DNA of 64,000 bases from the NCBI RefSeq assembly GCF_003590795.1, contig NZ_QYUL01000005.1, positions 515,289-579,288 on the forward strand. Reading direction: 5' to 3'. The notes beneath the pieces were generated by a model that was not told where the DNA came from, did not search any database, and was given only the letters and a program-made list of their open reading frames with translations. Numbering within the stretch: position 1 is the first letter of the stretch; every line of letters begins with the position of its first letter. A program made the position numbers and the translations under genes. The DNA comes from Azospirillum cavernae. GTDB taxonomy: Bacteria > Pseudomonadota > Alphaproteobacteria > Azospirillales > Azospirillaceae. Shown here piece by piece: positions 7,135 through 15,347 of the stretch.

Positions 7135-8595
7135 TCAGGCGCCGAGGCCGACGCAGAGATATTTGGTTTCCATGAAGTCATCGAGGCCGTACTTGGAGCC
7201 TTCGCGGCCAATGCCGGACTCCTTGACGCCGCCGAACGGGGCGAGTTCGGTCGAAATGATGCCTTCGTTGATGCCGACCATGCCGTATTCCAGCTTTTCG
7301 GCGACGCGCCAGACGCGCCCGATGTCGCGGCTGTAGAAATAGGCGGCAAGGCCGAATTCGGTGTCGTTGGCCATCTGAATGGCCTCCTCTTCCGTCTCGA
7401 AGCGGAAGAGCGGGGCGACCGGGCCGAAGATCTCCTCACGCGCCACGCGCATGGCGCTGGTGACGCCGGTGAGGATGGTCGGCTCGAAGAAGGTGCCGCC
7501 CAGTTCGTGGCGCTTGCCGCCCAGCGCGATCTTGGCGCCCTTCTCCAGCGCGTCGCCCATCAGCTCTTCCACCTTGGCGATGGCGTCGGCGTTGATGAGC
7601 GGCCCCTGGCTGACGCCGGGTTCCGCGCCGTCGCCGACTTTGAGCTGCTTGACCGCCTCGGCCAGCTTGGCGGTGAATGCCTCATAGACGCCCGACTGGA
7701 CCAACAGACGGTTGGCGCAGACGCAGGTCTGACCGGCGTTGCGGTATTTCGACGCCATCGCGCCCTTCACCGCCTCGTCCAGATCGGCGTCGTCGAAGAC
7801 GATGAAGGGGGCGTTGCCGCCCAGCTCCAGCGACACCTTCTTGACCGTGCTGGCGGCCTGCCGCATCAGCAGCTTGCCGATTTCGGTCGAGCCGGTGAAG
7901 CTGACCTTGCGGACGATGGAGCTGCTGGTCAGCTCGCCGCCAATCGCCGCCGGGTTCGACCCCATGACGATGTTGAAGACGCCAGCGGGAATGCCCGCGC
8001 GCGTGGCCAGTTCAGCCAGCGCCAGCGCCGACAAGGGCGTGTCTTCGGCGGGCTTGACCACCACGGTGCAACCCGCCGCCAAAGCGGGGGCGCATTTGCG
8101 GGTGATCATGGCGTTGGGGAAGTTCCACGGCGTGATCGCCGCGACGACGCCAATCGGCTCCTTCAGAACCAGGATGCGCTTGTTGCCCGCGAAGGTCGGG
8201 ATGACGTCGCCATAGGCGCGCTTGCCCTCTTCGGCGAACCATTCGATGAAGGACGCGCCGTAGAGCACCTCGCCGCGCGATTCCGTCAGCGGCTTGCCCT
8301 GTTCGGCGGTCATCAGTTGGGCCAGATCCTCTTGGTTGGCGAGGATCAAATCGTGCCAGCGGCGCAGGATGGCCGCGCGCTCCTTGGCGGTCTTGGCGCG
8401 CCAGCCCGGCAGGGCGGCGTTGGCGGCGTCAATGGCCTCGCGCGTTTCCGCAGCGCCCATGTCGGCGACGTTGGCTATCACCGCGCCGGTGGCCGGGTTG
8501 GTCACGGCGAAGCTTTTGCCGGAGTCGGCGGCGCGCCACGCGCCGTTCACATAGCCCTTGGTCTGAAGAAGGCTCTGGTCGTTCAGCGACAGCAT
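7135..8595 (-). CDS. gabD: Succinate-semialdehyde (glutarate-semialdehyde) dehydrogenase
   Basis: This 486-residue aldehyde dehydrogenase oxidises succinate semialdehyde to succinate with NAD(P). Recognisable parts are GYVNGAWRAADSGKSF at the start, the cofactor region TPWNFPNAMITRK and VVKPAEDTPLSAL, the general-base Glu in SLELGGNAPFIVFDDAD, and the catalytic Cys in NAGQTCVCANR. It ends in the family pattern GREGSKYGLDDFMETKYLC. It is the first gene of gabD-gabT-CoA transferase. Its ATG at 8595 is divergent from the PuuR-like regulator across about 190 bases that contain a palindromic operator cluster. Confidence 0.96.
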   Translation of the reverse strand: MLSLNDQSLLQTKGYVNGAWRAADSGKSFAVTNPATGAVIANVADMGAAETREAIDAANAALPGWRAKTAKERAAILRRWHDLILANQEDLAQLMTAEQGKPLTESRGEVLYGASFIEWFAEEGKRAYGDVIPTFAGNKRILVLKEPIGVVAAITPWNFPNAMITRKCAPALAAGCTVVVKPAEDTPLSALALAELATRAGIPAGVFNIVMGSNPAAIGGELTSSSIVRKVSFTGSTEIGKLLMRQAASTVKKVSLELGGNAPFIVFDDADLDEAVKGAMASKYRNAGQTCVCANRLLVQSGVYEAFTAKLAEAVKQLKVGDGAEPGVSQGPLINADAIAKVEELMGDALEKGAKIALGGKRHELGGTFFEPTILTGVTSAMRVAREEIFGPVAPLFRFETEEEAIQMANDTEFGLAAYFYSRDIGRVWRVAEKLEYGMVGINEGIISTELAPFGGVKESGIGREGSKYGLDDFMETKYLCVGLGA

Positions 8596-8685
8596 GTTCG
8601 ATCCGCCCTGGATTGGAAGTTTGGCGACGGTCCGGCGCGCCCCCGATGGACGCTTACCGTTGGGACCACGAAGGAAAGCCTAGCA

Positions 8686-8714
8686 TGTTTAATAAATTAA
8701 ACAACCCCTGTTTA
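8686..8714. promoter_or_regulatory. TGTTTA operator cluster between gabD and the PuuR-like regulator
   Basis: An 18-base palindrome TGTTTAATAAATTAAACA (8686-8703) is followed by another TGTTTA half-site at 8709-8714, giving three half-sites in inverted orientation. The tract is AT-rich in otherwise GC-rich DNA and lies about 90 bases from the gabD start and 73 bases from the regulator start. It is the natural binding place of the adjacent XRE-cupin regulator. The assignment is inference from position and symmetry. Confidence 0.6.
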
Positions 8715-8786
8715 GCTGTTCATATTTTGATGACGGGGTTGCGGGAATCGGGTATTGCGTAAGGTTGAGGAACCAGGAGTCGGGTG

Positions 8787-9353
8787 ATGGATTTCGATGT
8801 CGGCACACGGTTGAAGCAGATTCGCGAGCAACACGGCCTGTCGCAACGGGCGCTGGCGCAGAAGGCCGGCGTGACCAACGGCACCATCTCGCTGATCGAA
8901 CAGAACCGCAGCAGCCCGTCCGTGTCGTCCCTGCGCAAGGTGTTGCAGGGCATCCCTATGTCCCTGGCCGAATTCTTCTCCTCCGACGATTTGCCGCCGC
9001 CCGAACAGATCTTCTTCAAGAACACCGAACTGGTCGAACTGGCCGAAGAGCTGAAGGGCACTGTCGGTCAGGTCTCGTTCCGGCAGGTTGGCGATCTGCG
9101 GGGCCGCAACCTCCAGATCCTGCACGAGCGCTACGCGCCGGGCGCCGACACCGGCCGAACCATGCTCCAGCACGAATCGGAGGAGGGCGGCATCGTCGTG
9201 AAGGGCAAGATCGAACTGACGGTCGGCGACCGCAAACAGATCCTGGCCCCCGGCGACGCCTACCTCTTCGACAGCCGCATCCCCCACCGCTTCCGCAACG
9301 TCGGCGACGAGGATTGCGAACTCATCAGCGCCTGCACCCCACCCTATTTGTAA
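8787..9353 (+). CDS. XRE-cupin transcriptional regulator (PuuR-like)
   Basis: This 188-residue protein has an N-terminal XRE helix-turn-helix (RLKQIREQHGLSQRALAQKA, then TNGTISLIEQNRSSPS) and a C-terminal cupin (HESEEGGIVVKGKIELTVGD; GDAYLFDSRIPHRFRN). This architecture is that of PuuR-type repressors of polyamine/GABA catabolism, which sense putrescine. The ATG at 8787 was preferred over an adjacent GTG at 8784 because CAGGAG then lies six bases upstream. It is divergent from gabDT and convergent with the polyamine importer, so it probably regulates both. The ligand has not been shown here. Confidence 0.88.
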   Translation: MDFDVGTRLKQIREQHGLSQRALAQKAGVTNGTISLIEQNRSSPSVSSLRKVLQGIPMSLAEFFSSDDLPPPEQIFFKNTELVELAEELKGTVGQVSFRQVGDLRGRNLQILHERYAPGADTGRTMLQHESEEGGIVVKGKIELTVGDRKQILAPGDAYLFDSRIPHRFRNVGDEDCELISACTPPYL

Positions 9354-9373
9354 GCGCCTTGCCCCCTCCCTAA

Positions 9374-9400
9374 CCCTCCCCCGCTAAAGGCGGGAGAGGG
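9374..9400. terminator. Hairpin between convergent regulator and permease genes
   Basis: An 11-base stem with one mismatch (CCCTCCCCCGC / GCGGGAGAGGG) and a five-base loop lies between two converging genes. It probably terminates or stabilises both transcripts. It resembles the GC-rich hairpins at 5780 and 36857. Confidence 0.5.
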
Positions 9401-9418
9401 AATAAGAAGTCCGACCGC

Positions 9419-10249
9419 TTACGGGGCGTTGCCCTTCAGCCGTTCGTTCCGGCGGCGCAGCAGTTCAATCATCGTCAGCAGACCAATCGAGATCACCGTC
9501 AGCACCACCGCCACGGCGGTGATGGTCGGGCTGATGTTCTCGCGGATGCCGCTGAACATTTCGCGCGGCAGGGTGCGCTGCTCCGGCCCGGCGAGGAACA
9601 GAACCGTCACCACCTCGTCAAAGCTGGTGGCGAAGGCGAACAGCGCGCCCGACGCCAAGCCCGGCAGGATCAAGGGCAGGATCACCCGGCGGAAGGTCAT
9701 GATCGGCGGCGCGCCCAGCGAGGCGGCGGCGCGCGCCAGCGTCATGTCGAAGCCCTGCAAGGTCGCCGACACGGTGATGACGACGAAGGGCGTCGCCAGC
9801 GCCGTGTGCGCCAAAATCAGCCCCAGATAATTGCCGGTCAGCCCCAGCGGCGCGAAGAAGAAATAGACGCCGACCGCCGTGATGACGACCGGAACCACCA
9901 TCGGCGACAGCACCAGGGCCAGCACCAGCGGCTTCCATTTGCTCTTCCACTGCGCCAACCCCAGAGAGGCCAGCGTCCCCAGCACCATCGACAGGATGGC
10001 CGAGGCGACGCCGATGATGGCGCTGTTCTTCAAGGACAGCATCCAGCGCGGCGAGTTGAGGAAATCCTCGTACCAGCGCAACGAGAAGCCGGGCAGCGGG
10101 TAGGTCAGATACGCGCCGGAACTGAAGGACAGCGGCACGATGGCCAGGATCGGCGCCATCAGGAAGACGAAGATCACCGACGACAGGACCACCGTCGCCA
10201 ACCAAGCGTAGCGCTGGCTGGCGGTTTGCGTGGAATGATTCGCGCTCAA
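9419..10249 (-). CDS. Polyamine-type ABC transporter permease (PotC/PotI-like)
   Basis: This 276-residue inner-membrane permease has six hydrophobic segments and the EAA-type coupling loop around ARAAASLGAPPIMTFRRVILP. It is the second permease of a spermidine/putrescine-type importer. No ATG fits the N-terminus. The start is taken as TTG at 10249, whose TTGA overlaps the stop of the preceding permease and which has GGGAGG nine bases upstream; it yields LSANHSTQTASQRYAW before the first membrane segment. Translation is therefore probably coupled to the upstream gene. A longer open frame running upstream is only a chance read-through. Confidence 0.9.
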   Translation of the reverse strand: MSANHSTQTASQRYAWLATVVLSSVIFVFLMAPILAIVPLSFSSGAYLTYPLPGFSLRWYEDFLNSPRWMLSLKNSAIIGVASAILSMVLGTLASLGLAQWKSKWKPLVLALVLSPMVVPVVITAVGVYFFFAPLGLTGNYLGLILAHTALATPFVVITVSATLQGFDMTLARAAASLGAPPIMTFRRVILPLILPGLASGALFAFATSFDEVVTVLFLAGPEQRTLPREMFSGIRENISPTITAVAVVLTVISIGLLTMIELLRRRNERLKGNAP

Positions 10250-11496
10250 TTCTTGAGACCTCCCGTCGTCTGGCGCCCCAGCGCCAACTTGCCATAGACC
10301 AGCGCCAGCACCAGCGTGGACAGCAGCAACACCGCCCCCAACGCCGAGGCCAAGCCCCAATTGACGGTTTCCGTGGTGTAAAAGGCGATGAAGGCCGAAA
10401 TCATCTGGTCGCCCGCTCCGCCGACCAGCGCCGGAGTGATGTAATAGCCGATGGCCAGAATGAAGACCAACAGACAGCCCGCGCCAATGCCGGGAATGGT
10501 CTGCGGCAGGTAAATCCGCAGAAAGGCCGTGGCCGGAGGCGCGCCGAGCGAGGCCGCCGCCCGCATGTAGGCCGGGGAAATCGACCGCATGACGCTGTAC
10601 AGCGGCAGGATCATGAAGGGCAGCAGCACATGGGTCATCGCCATGTAGACGCCGAAGCGGTTGTAGATCAGGCGCAGCGGCTCGTCGATCACGCCCAACC
10701 ATTGCAGGGAGCCGTTGACGATGCCCTCGCCCTGCAAGATCACGATCCAGGCGCAGGTGCGCACCAGAAGCGAGGTCCAGAAGGGCAGCAGCACGAAAAT
10801 CATCAGCATGTTCGACTGCGCCGTCGGCAGATTCGCCAGCAGATAGGCGACCGGAAAGCCCAGCAGCAAACACAGCGCGGTGACGCCGAAACCGATGGTG
10901 AAGGTGCGCGCGAAGACGTCGCGGTAGATCGCTTGATCTTCGGGCGTGGCGACGATGGCGCCGTTGACGTCGCGCGTCAGATCGACCGCGCCCAGCAGGT
11001 AATAGGCGGTCACGGGACCGCTGGCGCTTTTGATCGCCGCCCAGGTGGCCCGCTCGCCCCAGGCCGGGTTCAGCCCGATCAGGGTCGCCTTGGCCGTGCC
11101 GGGTTCCGGCGCGGTCTTCAGGTTGCGCGCGGTCGAGGTCAAAACGGTGCGGGATCCGTTGACGACGTAGTTCAACCGCTTGGCCGCCACGGCGACCGTC
11201 CCGGCGGCGCGCGCCGCCTGAAGATCGCCCGCCAGCGCCGCGAAGGCGGTTTCGCTCGGCAAATCCTGGCCGTTCCAGTCGGACAGGGCGGCGACGGTGT
11301 GGGGCAGCACCTGCGGCACCTCCCAATCATCGACCGACCGCCAGATCATCCCGGCGATGGGAATGACGAAGGTGAACAGCAGAAACAGAAAAAGCGGAAG
11401 CACCAGACCCAGCGCGCGAAGCTGCCGGGCGCGTTCGGCCCGCCTCAATCGACGCTTCAACGGCATCTCGGCGCCAACAACGATTGCGGCTGTCAT
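10246..11496 (-). CDS. Polyamine-type ABC transporter permease (PotB/PotH-like)
   Basis: This is a 416-residue permease, longer than the roughly 290 residues usual for PotB. The difference is a polar insert of about 110 residues between the first membrane segment (VLPLFLFLLFTFVIPIAGMI) and the second (FTIGFGVTALCLLLGFPVAY); the insert should lie in the periplasm. The EAA-type loop is MRAAASLGAPPATAFLRIYL. The ATG at 11496 gives a basic N-terminus and is preferred to an upstream methionine at 11526. It is separated from the binding-protein gene by hairpins and a repeat, and overlaps the second permease by four bases. Confidence 0.9.
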   Translation of the reverse strand: MTAAIVVGAEMPLKRRLRRAERARQLRALGLVLPLFLFLLFTFVIPIAGMIWRSVDDWEVPQVLPHTVAALSDWNGQDLPSETAFAALAGDLQAARAAGTVAVAAKRLNYVVNGSRTVLTSTARNLKTAPEPGTAKATLIGLNPAWGERATWAAIKSASGPVTAYYLLGAVDLTRDVNGAIVATPEDQAIYRDVFARTFTIGFGVTALCLLLGFPVAYLLANLPTAQSNMLMIFVLLPFWTSLLVRTCAWIVILQGEGIVNGSLQWLGVIDEPLRLIYNRFGVYMAMTHVLLPFMILPLYSVMRSISPAYMRAAASLGAPPATAFLRIYLPQTIPGIGAGCLLVFILAIGYYITPALVGGAGDQMISAFIAFYTTETVNWGLASALGAVLLLSTLVLALVYGKLALGRQTTGGLKN

Positions 11497-11520
11497 CGGT
11501 GATGTCCTGTCGGATGGTCC

Positions 11521-11613
11521 CGTCACGCCCGCGAAAACGGGGATCCCACGCGACGCTCCACCAGGGAGGCCGCGCGACGATGGATCATGATCCCCGCTTT
11601 CGTGGGCGTGACG
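11521..11613. repeat. REP-like inverted repeat between importer genes
   Basis: Two 25-base arms (11521-11545 and 11589-11613) with cores CGTCACGCCC and GGGCGTGACG pair with only two mismatches around a 43-base spacer. The arm has the look of the repetitive extragenic palindromes (core CGCGAAAACGGGGATC) common in alphaproteobacteria. It sits in the 5' region of the first permease mRNA. Confidence 0.6.
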
Positions 11614-11665
11614 ATGGTCTTGGAAACGCGGGCGTCGTCACCGACGGATCACCCTTTTGTGGGTT

Positions 11666-11705
11666 GGCGTCGGCGGGGCGCAACCACGCAACCCCCGCCG
11701 ACGCC
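11666..11705. terminator. Hairpin downstream of the polyamine binding-protein gene
   Basis: A perfect 13-base GC-rich stem (GGCGTCGGCGGGG / CCCCGCCGACGCC) with a 14-base loop lies 35 bases after the binding-protein stop. There is no T tract, so it more likely protects the 3' end of the binding-protein mRNA or terminates only partly. Confidence 0.6.
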
Positions 11706-11711
11706 GAAACC

Positions 11712-11729
11712 CGACCGCCGAAGCGGTCG
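11712..11729. terminator. Small hairpin directly after the binding-protein stop
   Basis: A perfect seven-base stem CGACCGC / GCGGTCG closed by a CGAA tetraloop lies ten bases past the stop codon. With the larger hairpin beside it, it would reduce permease relative to binding-protein expression. Confidence 0.5.
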
Positions 11730-11739
11730 TCTCAGGACC

Positions 11740-12786
11740 TTACTTGGCCGCCCACTTGTTGAAGCGCTCGGTCAGACGGTCGATGTTCTCCAGCCAGAAG
11801 TTGACGTCGATTTCGGCGGCGTTCTTCAGGTTGGCCGGGGCCGTCGGCAGATCGGCCAGCAGGGCCGGGGCCAGCTTGGCCGGGGCGCCCTTGTTCGACG
11901 TGCCGTAGGCGATGCCTTCGGACAGCTTGGCCTGGTTCTCGGCCTTGCCGACGAAGTTCAGGAACTTGTGCGCGACCTCGACGTTCGGGCTGCCCTTCAG
12001 GATGACCCAGCTGTCGATGGTGAACAGCGCGCCGTTCCACACCATGCCGAAGTTCTTCTTTTCCTTCTTGTTGGCGGCGTCGATGCGGCCGTTGTAGACC
12101 GACGTCATCACCACTTCGCCCGACGCGAGGAGCTGCGGCGGCTGCGCGCCCGCCTTCCACCAGACCAGATCGCCCTTGATGGTGTCGAGCTTCTTGAAGG
12201 CGCGGTCGATGCCCGCCTCGGTCGCCAGCACCTTGTAAACATCCGCCGGGGCGACGCCGTCGGCGATCAGGGCGATTTCCAAGGTGGTCTTGGCGCCCTG
12301 GCGCAGCGCGCGCTTGCCCGGATATTTCTTGGTGTCGAAGAAGTCGGCCCAGCCCTTCGGCGCGTCCTTCAGCTTGTCCTTGTCGTAGCCAAGCACGAAG
12401 TCATAGACGATGGCGCCGACGCCGCAGGCGTTGACGGTGGCGGGCAGATAGGCTTCCTCGCCGCCGATTTTGGAATAGTTGATCTTCTCGAACAGGCCCT
12501 CGTCGCAGCCCAGCGCCAGCTCGTCGCTTTCGACCTGGACCACGTCCCAGGTGGACGCGCCGCCCTGGACCTTGGCGCGCAGAACGCCGACGCCGCCATC
12601 CCACGATTCATCGTTCATCGCCGCGCCGGACGCCTTGAACGGCTCGAAATAGACCTTCTTCTGAACGTCCTGATACGCTCCGCCCCACGACACGACGGTC
12701 AGGTCACGGGCGCTGGCGACCGACGCCAGAGCGGTGACGGCGGTAAAAGTCGCGGCGAAACCAAGAGCCAGCTTAAACTTCGACAT
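11740..12786 (-). CDS. Periplasmic polyamine-type substrate-binding protein
   Basis: This 348-residue extracellular solute-binding protein has a signal peptide (MSKFKLALGFAATFTAVTAL, cleavage near ASA-RD). The mature start DLTVVSWGGAYQDVQKK is typical of the family that binds putrescine, spermidine and related amines (PotD/PotF relatives). It delivers ligand to the two permeases downstream. The ATPase gene precedes it on the same strand after 64 bases. Hairpins after the stop suggest that it is made in excess of the permeases, as is usual for such importers. The exact ligand is inferred from the neighbouring gabDT genes. Confidence 0.9.
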   Translation of the reverse strand: MSKFKLALGFAATFTAVTALASVASARDLTVVSWGGAYQDVQKKVYFEPFKASGAAMNDESWDGGVGVLRAKVQGGASTWDVVQVESDELALGCDEGLFEKINYSKIGGEEAYLPATVNACGVGAIVYDFVLGYDKDKLKDAPKGWADFFDTKKYPGKRALRQGAKTTLEIALIADGVAPADVYKVLATEAGIDRAFKKLDTIKGDLVWWKAGAQPPQLLASGEVVMTSVYNGRIDAANKKEKKNFGMVWNGALFTIDSWVILKGSPNVEVAHKFLNFVGKAENQAKLSEGIAYGTSNKGAPAKLAPALLADLPTAPANLKNAAEIDVNFWLENIDRLTERFNKWAAK

Positions 12787-12850
12787 GATCCCCGTCCTAT
12801 GTCTTGTGGTTGTTGTTCGTCGATTGAGACCGACCGGAAAGCTCCCGCTT

Positions 12851-13963
12851 TCAGACCGGATCCAGCGCCCGACAATCTTCGGGGCGGAAGGCGATGGTCA
12901 CGGCTTGTCCCTCCGACAGCCCGGAATAGGCGCCGGCGGGCAGCTTGACCATGAATTCATTGTTGCCGGGGGCAGCCAGCACCGCCAGCGTGTGGTCCCC
13001 CACATAAATCAAATCTTTCAACGTGGCTGGCAGCCGGTTGAACCCAACGTCGCCGTCGTCGCTGGTCAGCAACGACACCCGTTCCGGGCGCACCGACAAG
13101 GAGGTGCGCGCGCCGACGCCGCCGACATTCACCGCCGTCGCCACCACCGATCCACCGGCGGCCAACGCCACCCGGCAGAAACCCTGTTCGATATTTTCGA
13201 CGGTTCCGGCCAACACGTTGCTTTCGCCGATGAAGTTGGCGACGAAGCTGTTGACGGGCCGCTCATAAAGCGCGTCCGGGCTGTCGATCTGTTGCACGAT
13301 GCCGTCGTTGAACACGGCGATGCGGTCCGACATGGTCAGCGCTTCGCCCTGGTCATGCGTGACGTAAACGACGGTGATGCCCATCGTTTCGTGCAGACGC
13401 TTGATTTCCAACTGCATGTGTTCGCGCAGACGCTTGTCGAGCGCGCCCAGCGGTTCGTCCATCAGCACCAGCGCCGGTTTGAACACCAGGGCGCGGGCCA
13501 ACGCGACGCGCTGCTGCTGGCCGCCCGACAATTGGCCGGGATGGCGCGAGGCGACATTCTCCAGCTTGATCATCTGCAAGGCCGCTGTGACCCGCTCCTT
13601 CACCTCGGCCTTGGACACGCCGCGCACCGTCAAGGGAAACGCGACGTTTTCCTCGATGGTCAGGTGGGGGAACAGCGCGTAATTCTGGAACACCATGCCG
13701 ATGTCGCGCTTGTGCGGCGGCGTGTTCTTGATCGACCGATCACCGAGGAAAATCTCGCCATGGGTCGGAACCTCGAACCCGGCCAGCATCATCAGGGTGG
13801 TCGTTTTCCCCGAACCGGACGGCCCAAGCAGCGTCAGGAACTCGCCCTTGCGGATGTCGAGATCCAGGCTTTTTACGACCAAATGTTCGCCGTCGTAGGT
13901 TTTTTGCACCCCGACGAACCGCACCAACGCCTGCGTCGTCGCCATCATCCCGCCGTCCATCAT
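12851..13963 (-). CDS. Polyamine-type ABC transporter ATPase (PotA-like)
   Basis: This 370-residue ATPase has Walker A GPSGSGKT, signature LSGGQQQR, Walker B LVLMDEP and a C-terminal regulatory TOBE domain (VSLLTSDDGDVGF; VGDHTLAVLAAPGNNEFMVK). It energises the importer formed with the downstream binding protein and permeases. Two adjacent ATGs (13963 and 13960) and a second pair at 13948/13945 could start translation; the first pair is favoured because GGGAGAGG precedes it. It is the first gene of a four-gene importer operon, so the operon promoter must lie within 13964-14255. Confidence 0.92.
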   Translation of the reverse strand: MMDGGMMATTQALVRFVGVQKTYDGEHLVVKSLDLDIRKGEFLTLLGPSGSGKTTTLMMLAGFEVPTHGEIFLGDRSIKNTPPHKRDIGMVFQNYALFPHLTIEENVAFPLTVRGVSKAEVKERVTAALQMIKLENVASRHPGQLSGGQQQRVALARALVFKPALVLMDEPLGALDKRLREHMQLEIKRLHETMGITVVYVTHDQGEALTMSDRIAVFNDGIVQQIDSPDALYERPVNSFVANFIGESNVLAGTVENIEQGFCRVALAAGGSVVATAVNVGGVGARTSLSVRPERVSLLTSDDGDVGFNRLPATLKDLIYVGDHTLAVLAAPGNNEFMVKLPAGAYSGLSEGQAVTIAFRPEDCRALDPV

Positions 13964-14255
13964 CCTCTCCCGTCAGAGGTGACAAAAACCCGTCGGGCTA
14001 GCCCCGGTTCCTGTCCGTCTTTGTGGTCCCGACGGTAGCTGCGTTTAAGAAAATAGACAAGAGGAATGCTTATGTCGTGATCATTTCAACAGTGTGCCGT
14101 ATTATTGTGCAGTTGCGAAGGCGTTGCCCACACTCCGAACAGCAGTTTGCGCCATCCGCAGGCGATTGAGAAGGCGAATGATGGGGGGCACGGATGACAC
14201 ACCGCCGCACTCCCCCACGACTCGCGCAGGCGACTCAGGGCTTAGCGGCCCACAG
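13964..14255. other. Promoter-bearing spacer upstream of the importer operon
   Basis: This 292-base non-coding stretch lies between the TRAP binding-protein stop and the importer start. An AT-richer patch around 14045-14120 is the likely promoter area. I could not assign -35 and -10 boxes with confidence and saw no RNA gene. Confidence 0.4.
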
Positions 14256-15347
14256 TCATCGACGTTGGGCCGACTGGCTGTAGACGAAGCTGTCAAAGCC
14301 GTTCTCGGCGACGCGGAACCACAGCCGTTCTTCCTCCAGGAAGGGCTTCCACGCCTCATACACTTTCTTGAAGCGCGGGTTGGTGGTGGCGATCTGGTCG
14401 TACAGATCGTAGGCCGCCTTTTCGCAGGCCTGCATCATCTCGCGCGGGAACATGCGCAACACGGCGCCGCCGCCGACCAGCCGCTTCAGGGCCGAAGCGT
14501 TGAGCGTGTCGTATTTGGCCAGCATCCAGGTGTTGGCCTCCCAACAGGCCATTTCCAGGACCGTACGGTAGGAGGCCGGAAGCTGGTCCCACGCCTGCAT
14601 GTTGAACAGCAGCGGAATCTGCGCCGAGCCTTCCCACCAGCCGGGGTAATAATAGTTCTTCGCGACCTTGTGGAAGCCAAGCTTCTCGTCGTCATAGGGG
14701 CCGACGAACTCGGCGGCGTCGATGGTGCCGCGTTCCAGCGCCGGATAGATGTCGCCGCCGCCAAGCTGCTGCGGCACCAGCCCCAACGGGGTCAGCACCT
14801 GACCGGCCAGCCCGCCGATGCGCATCTTCAGGCCTTTGAGATCGTCCGTCGATTTGATTTCCTTGCGGAACCAGCCGCCCATCTGCGCGCCGGTGTTGCC
14901 CGCCGGGATGTTCAGGATGTTGTACTCCTTGAACTGCTCCCGCATCAGCTCCAGCCCGCCGCCGTGCATCATCCACGCCATGTGCTGGCGGGTGTTCAGG
15001 CCGAACGGCATCGCCGTGTCAAAGGCGAAGGTCGGATCCTTGCCGACGTAGAAATAGGCGGCGGACTGGCCGCATTCGACAGTGCCGTTCTGCACCGCGT
15101 CCAACACCTGAAGCGCCGGGACGATTTCGCCCGCCGCGAAGGTGCGGATCTGGAATTTGTTGTCCGTGGCGGCGGCCACCCGCTTGGCGATGAACTCAAC
15201 CGCGCCATAGATGGTGTCCAGGCTTTTGGGATAGCTGGAGGCGAGGCGCCATTTGATCTCGGGCTGGCTCTGCGCGATGGCGGGAGCGGCAACCGTGCCA
15301 GCGGCAAGGCCGACGCCAGCGGTGGTGAGGAACGCGCGCCGTTTCAT
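14256..15347 (-). CDS. TRAP transporter substrate-binding protein (DctP/TakP type), orphan
   Basis: This 363-residue periplasmic binding protein has a Tat-like signal (MKRRAFLTTAGVGLAAG, cleavage near AIA-QSQ). Family features include IKWRLASSYPKSLDTIYGAV, MPFGLNTRQHMAW, KGLKMRIGGLAGQVL and ALERGTIDAAEFVGPYDD. The last resembles TakP-like proteins that bind 2-oxo acids. TRAP systems need DctQ and DctM membrane subunits, but neither is adjacent: the next genes are an ABC ATPase and oxyR. It must work with membrane subunits encoded elsewhere or with another system. The ligand is inferred only from family resemblance. Confidence 0.9.
   Translation of the reverse strand: MKRRAFLTTAGVGLAAGTVAAPAIAQSQPEIKWRLASSYPKSLDTIYGAVEFIAKRVAAATDNKFQIRTFAAGEIVPALQVLDAVQNGTVECGQSAAYFYVGKDPTFAFDTAMPFGLNTRQHMAWMMHGGGLELMREQFKEYNILNIPAGNTGAQMGGWFRKEIKSTDDLKGLKMRIGGLAGQVLTPLGLVPQQLGGGDIYPALERGTIDAAEFVGPYDDEKLGFHKVAKNYYYPGWWEGSAQIPLLFNMQAWDQLPASYRTVLEMACWEANTWMLAKYDTLNASALKRLVGGGAVLRMFPREMMQACEKAAYDLYDQIATTNPRFKKVYEAWKPFLEEERLWFRVAENGFDSFVYSQSAQRR

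Noticed and set aside
9419..11326. A 635-codon open frame joining the second permease to sequence inside the first
   Set aside because: The N-terminal 350 residues are Arg/Gly-rich out-of-frame translation of the first permease. The real gene starts at the TTG at 10249.
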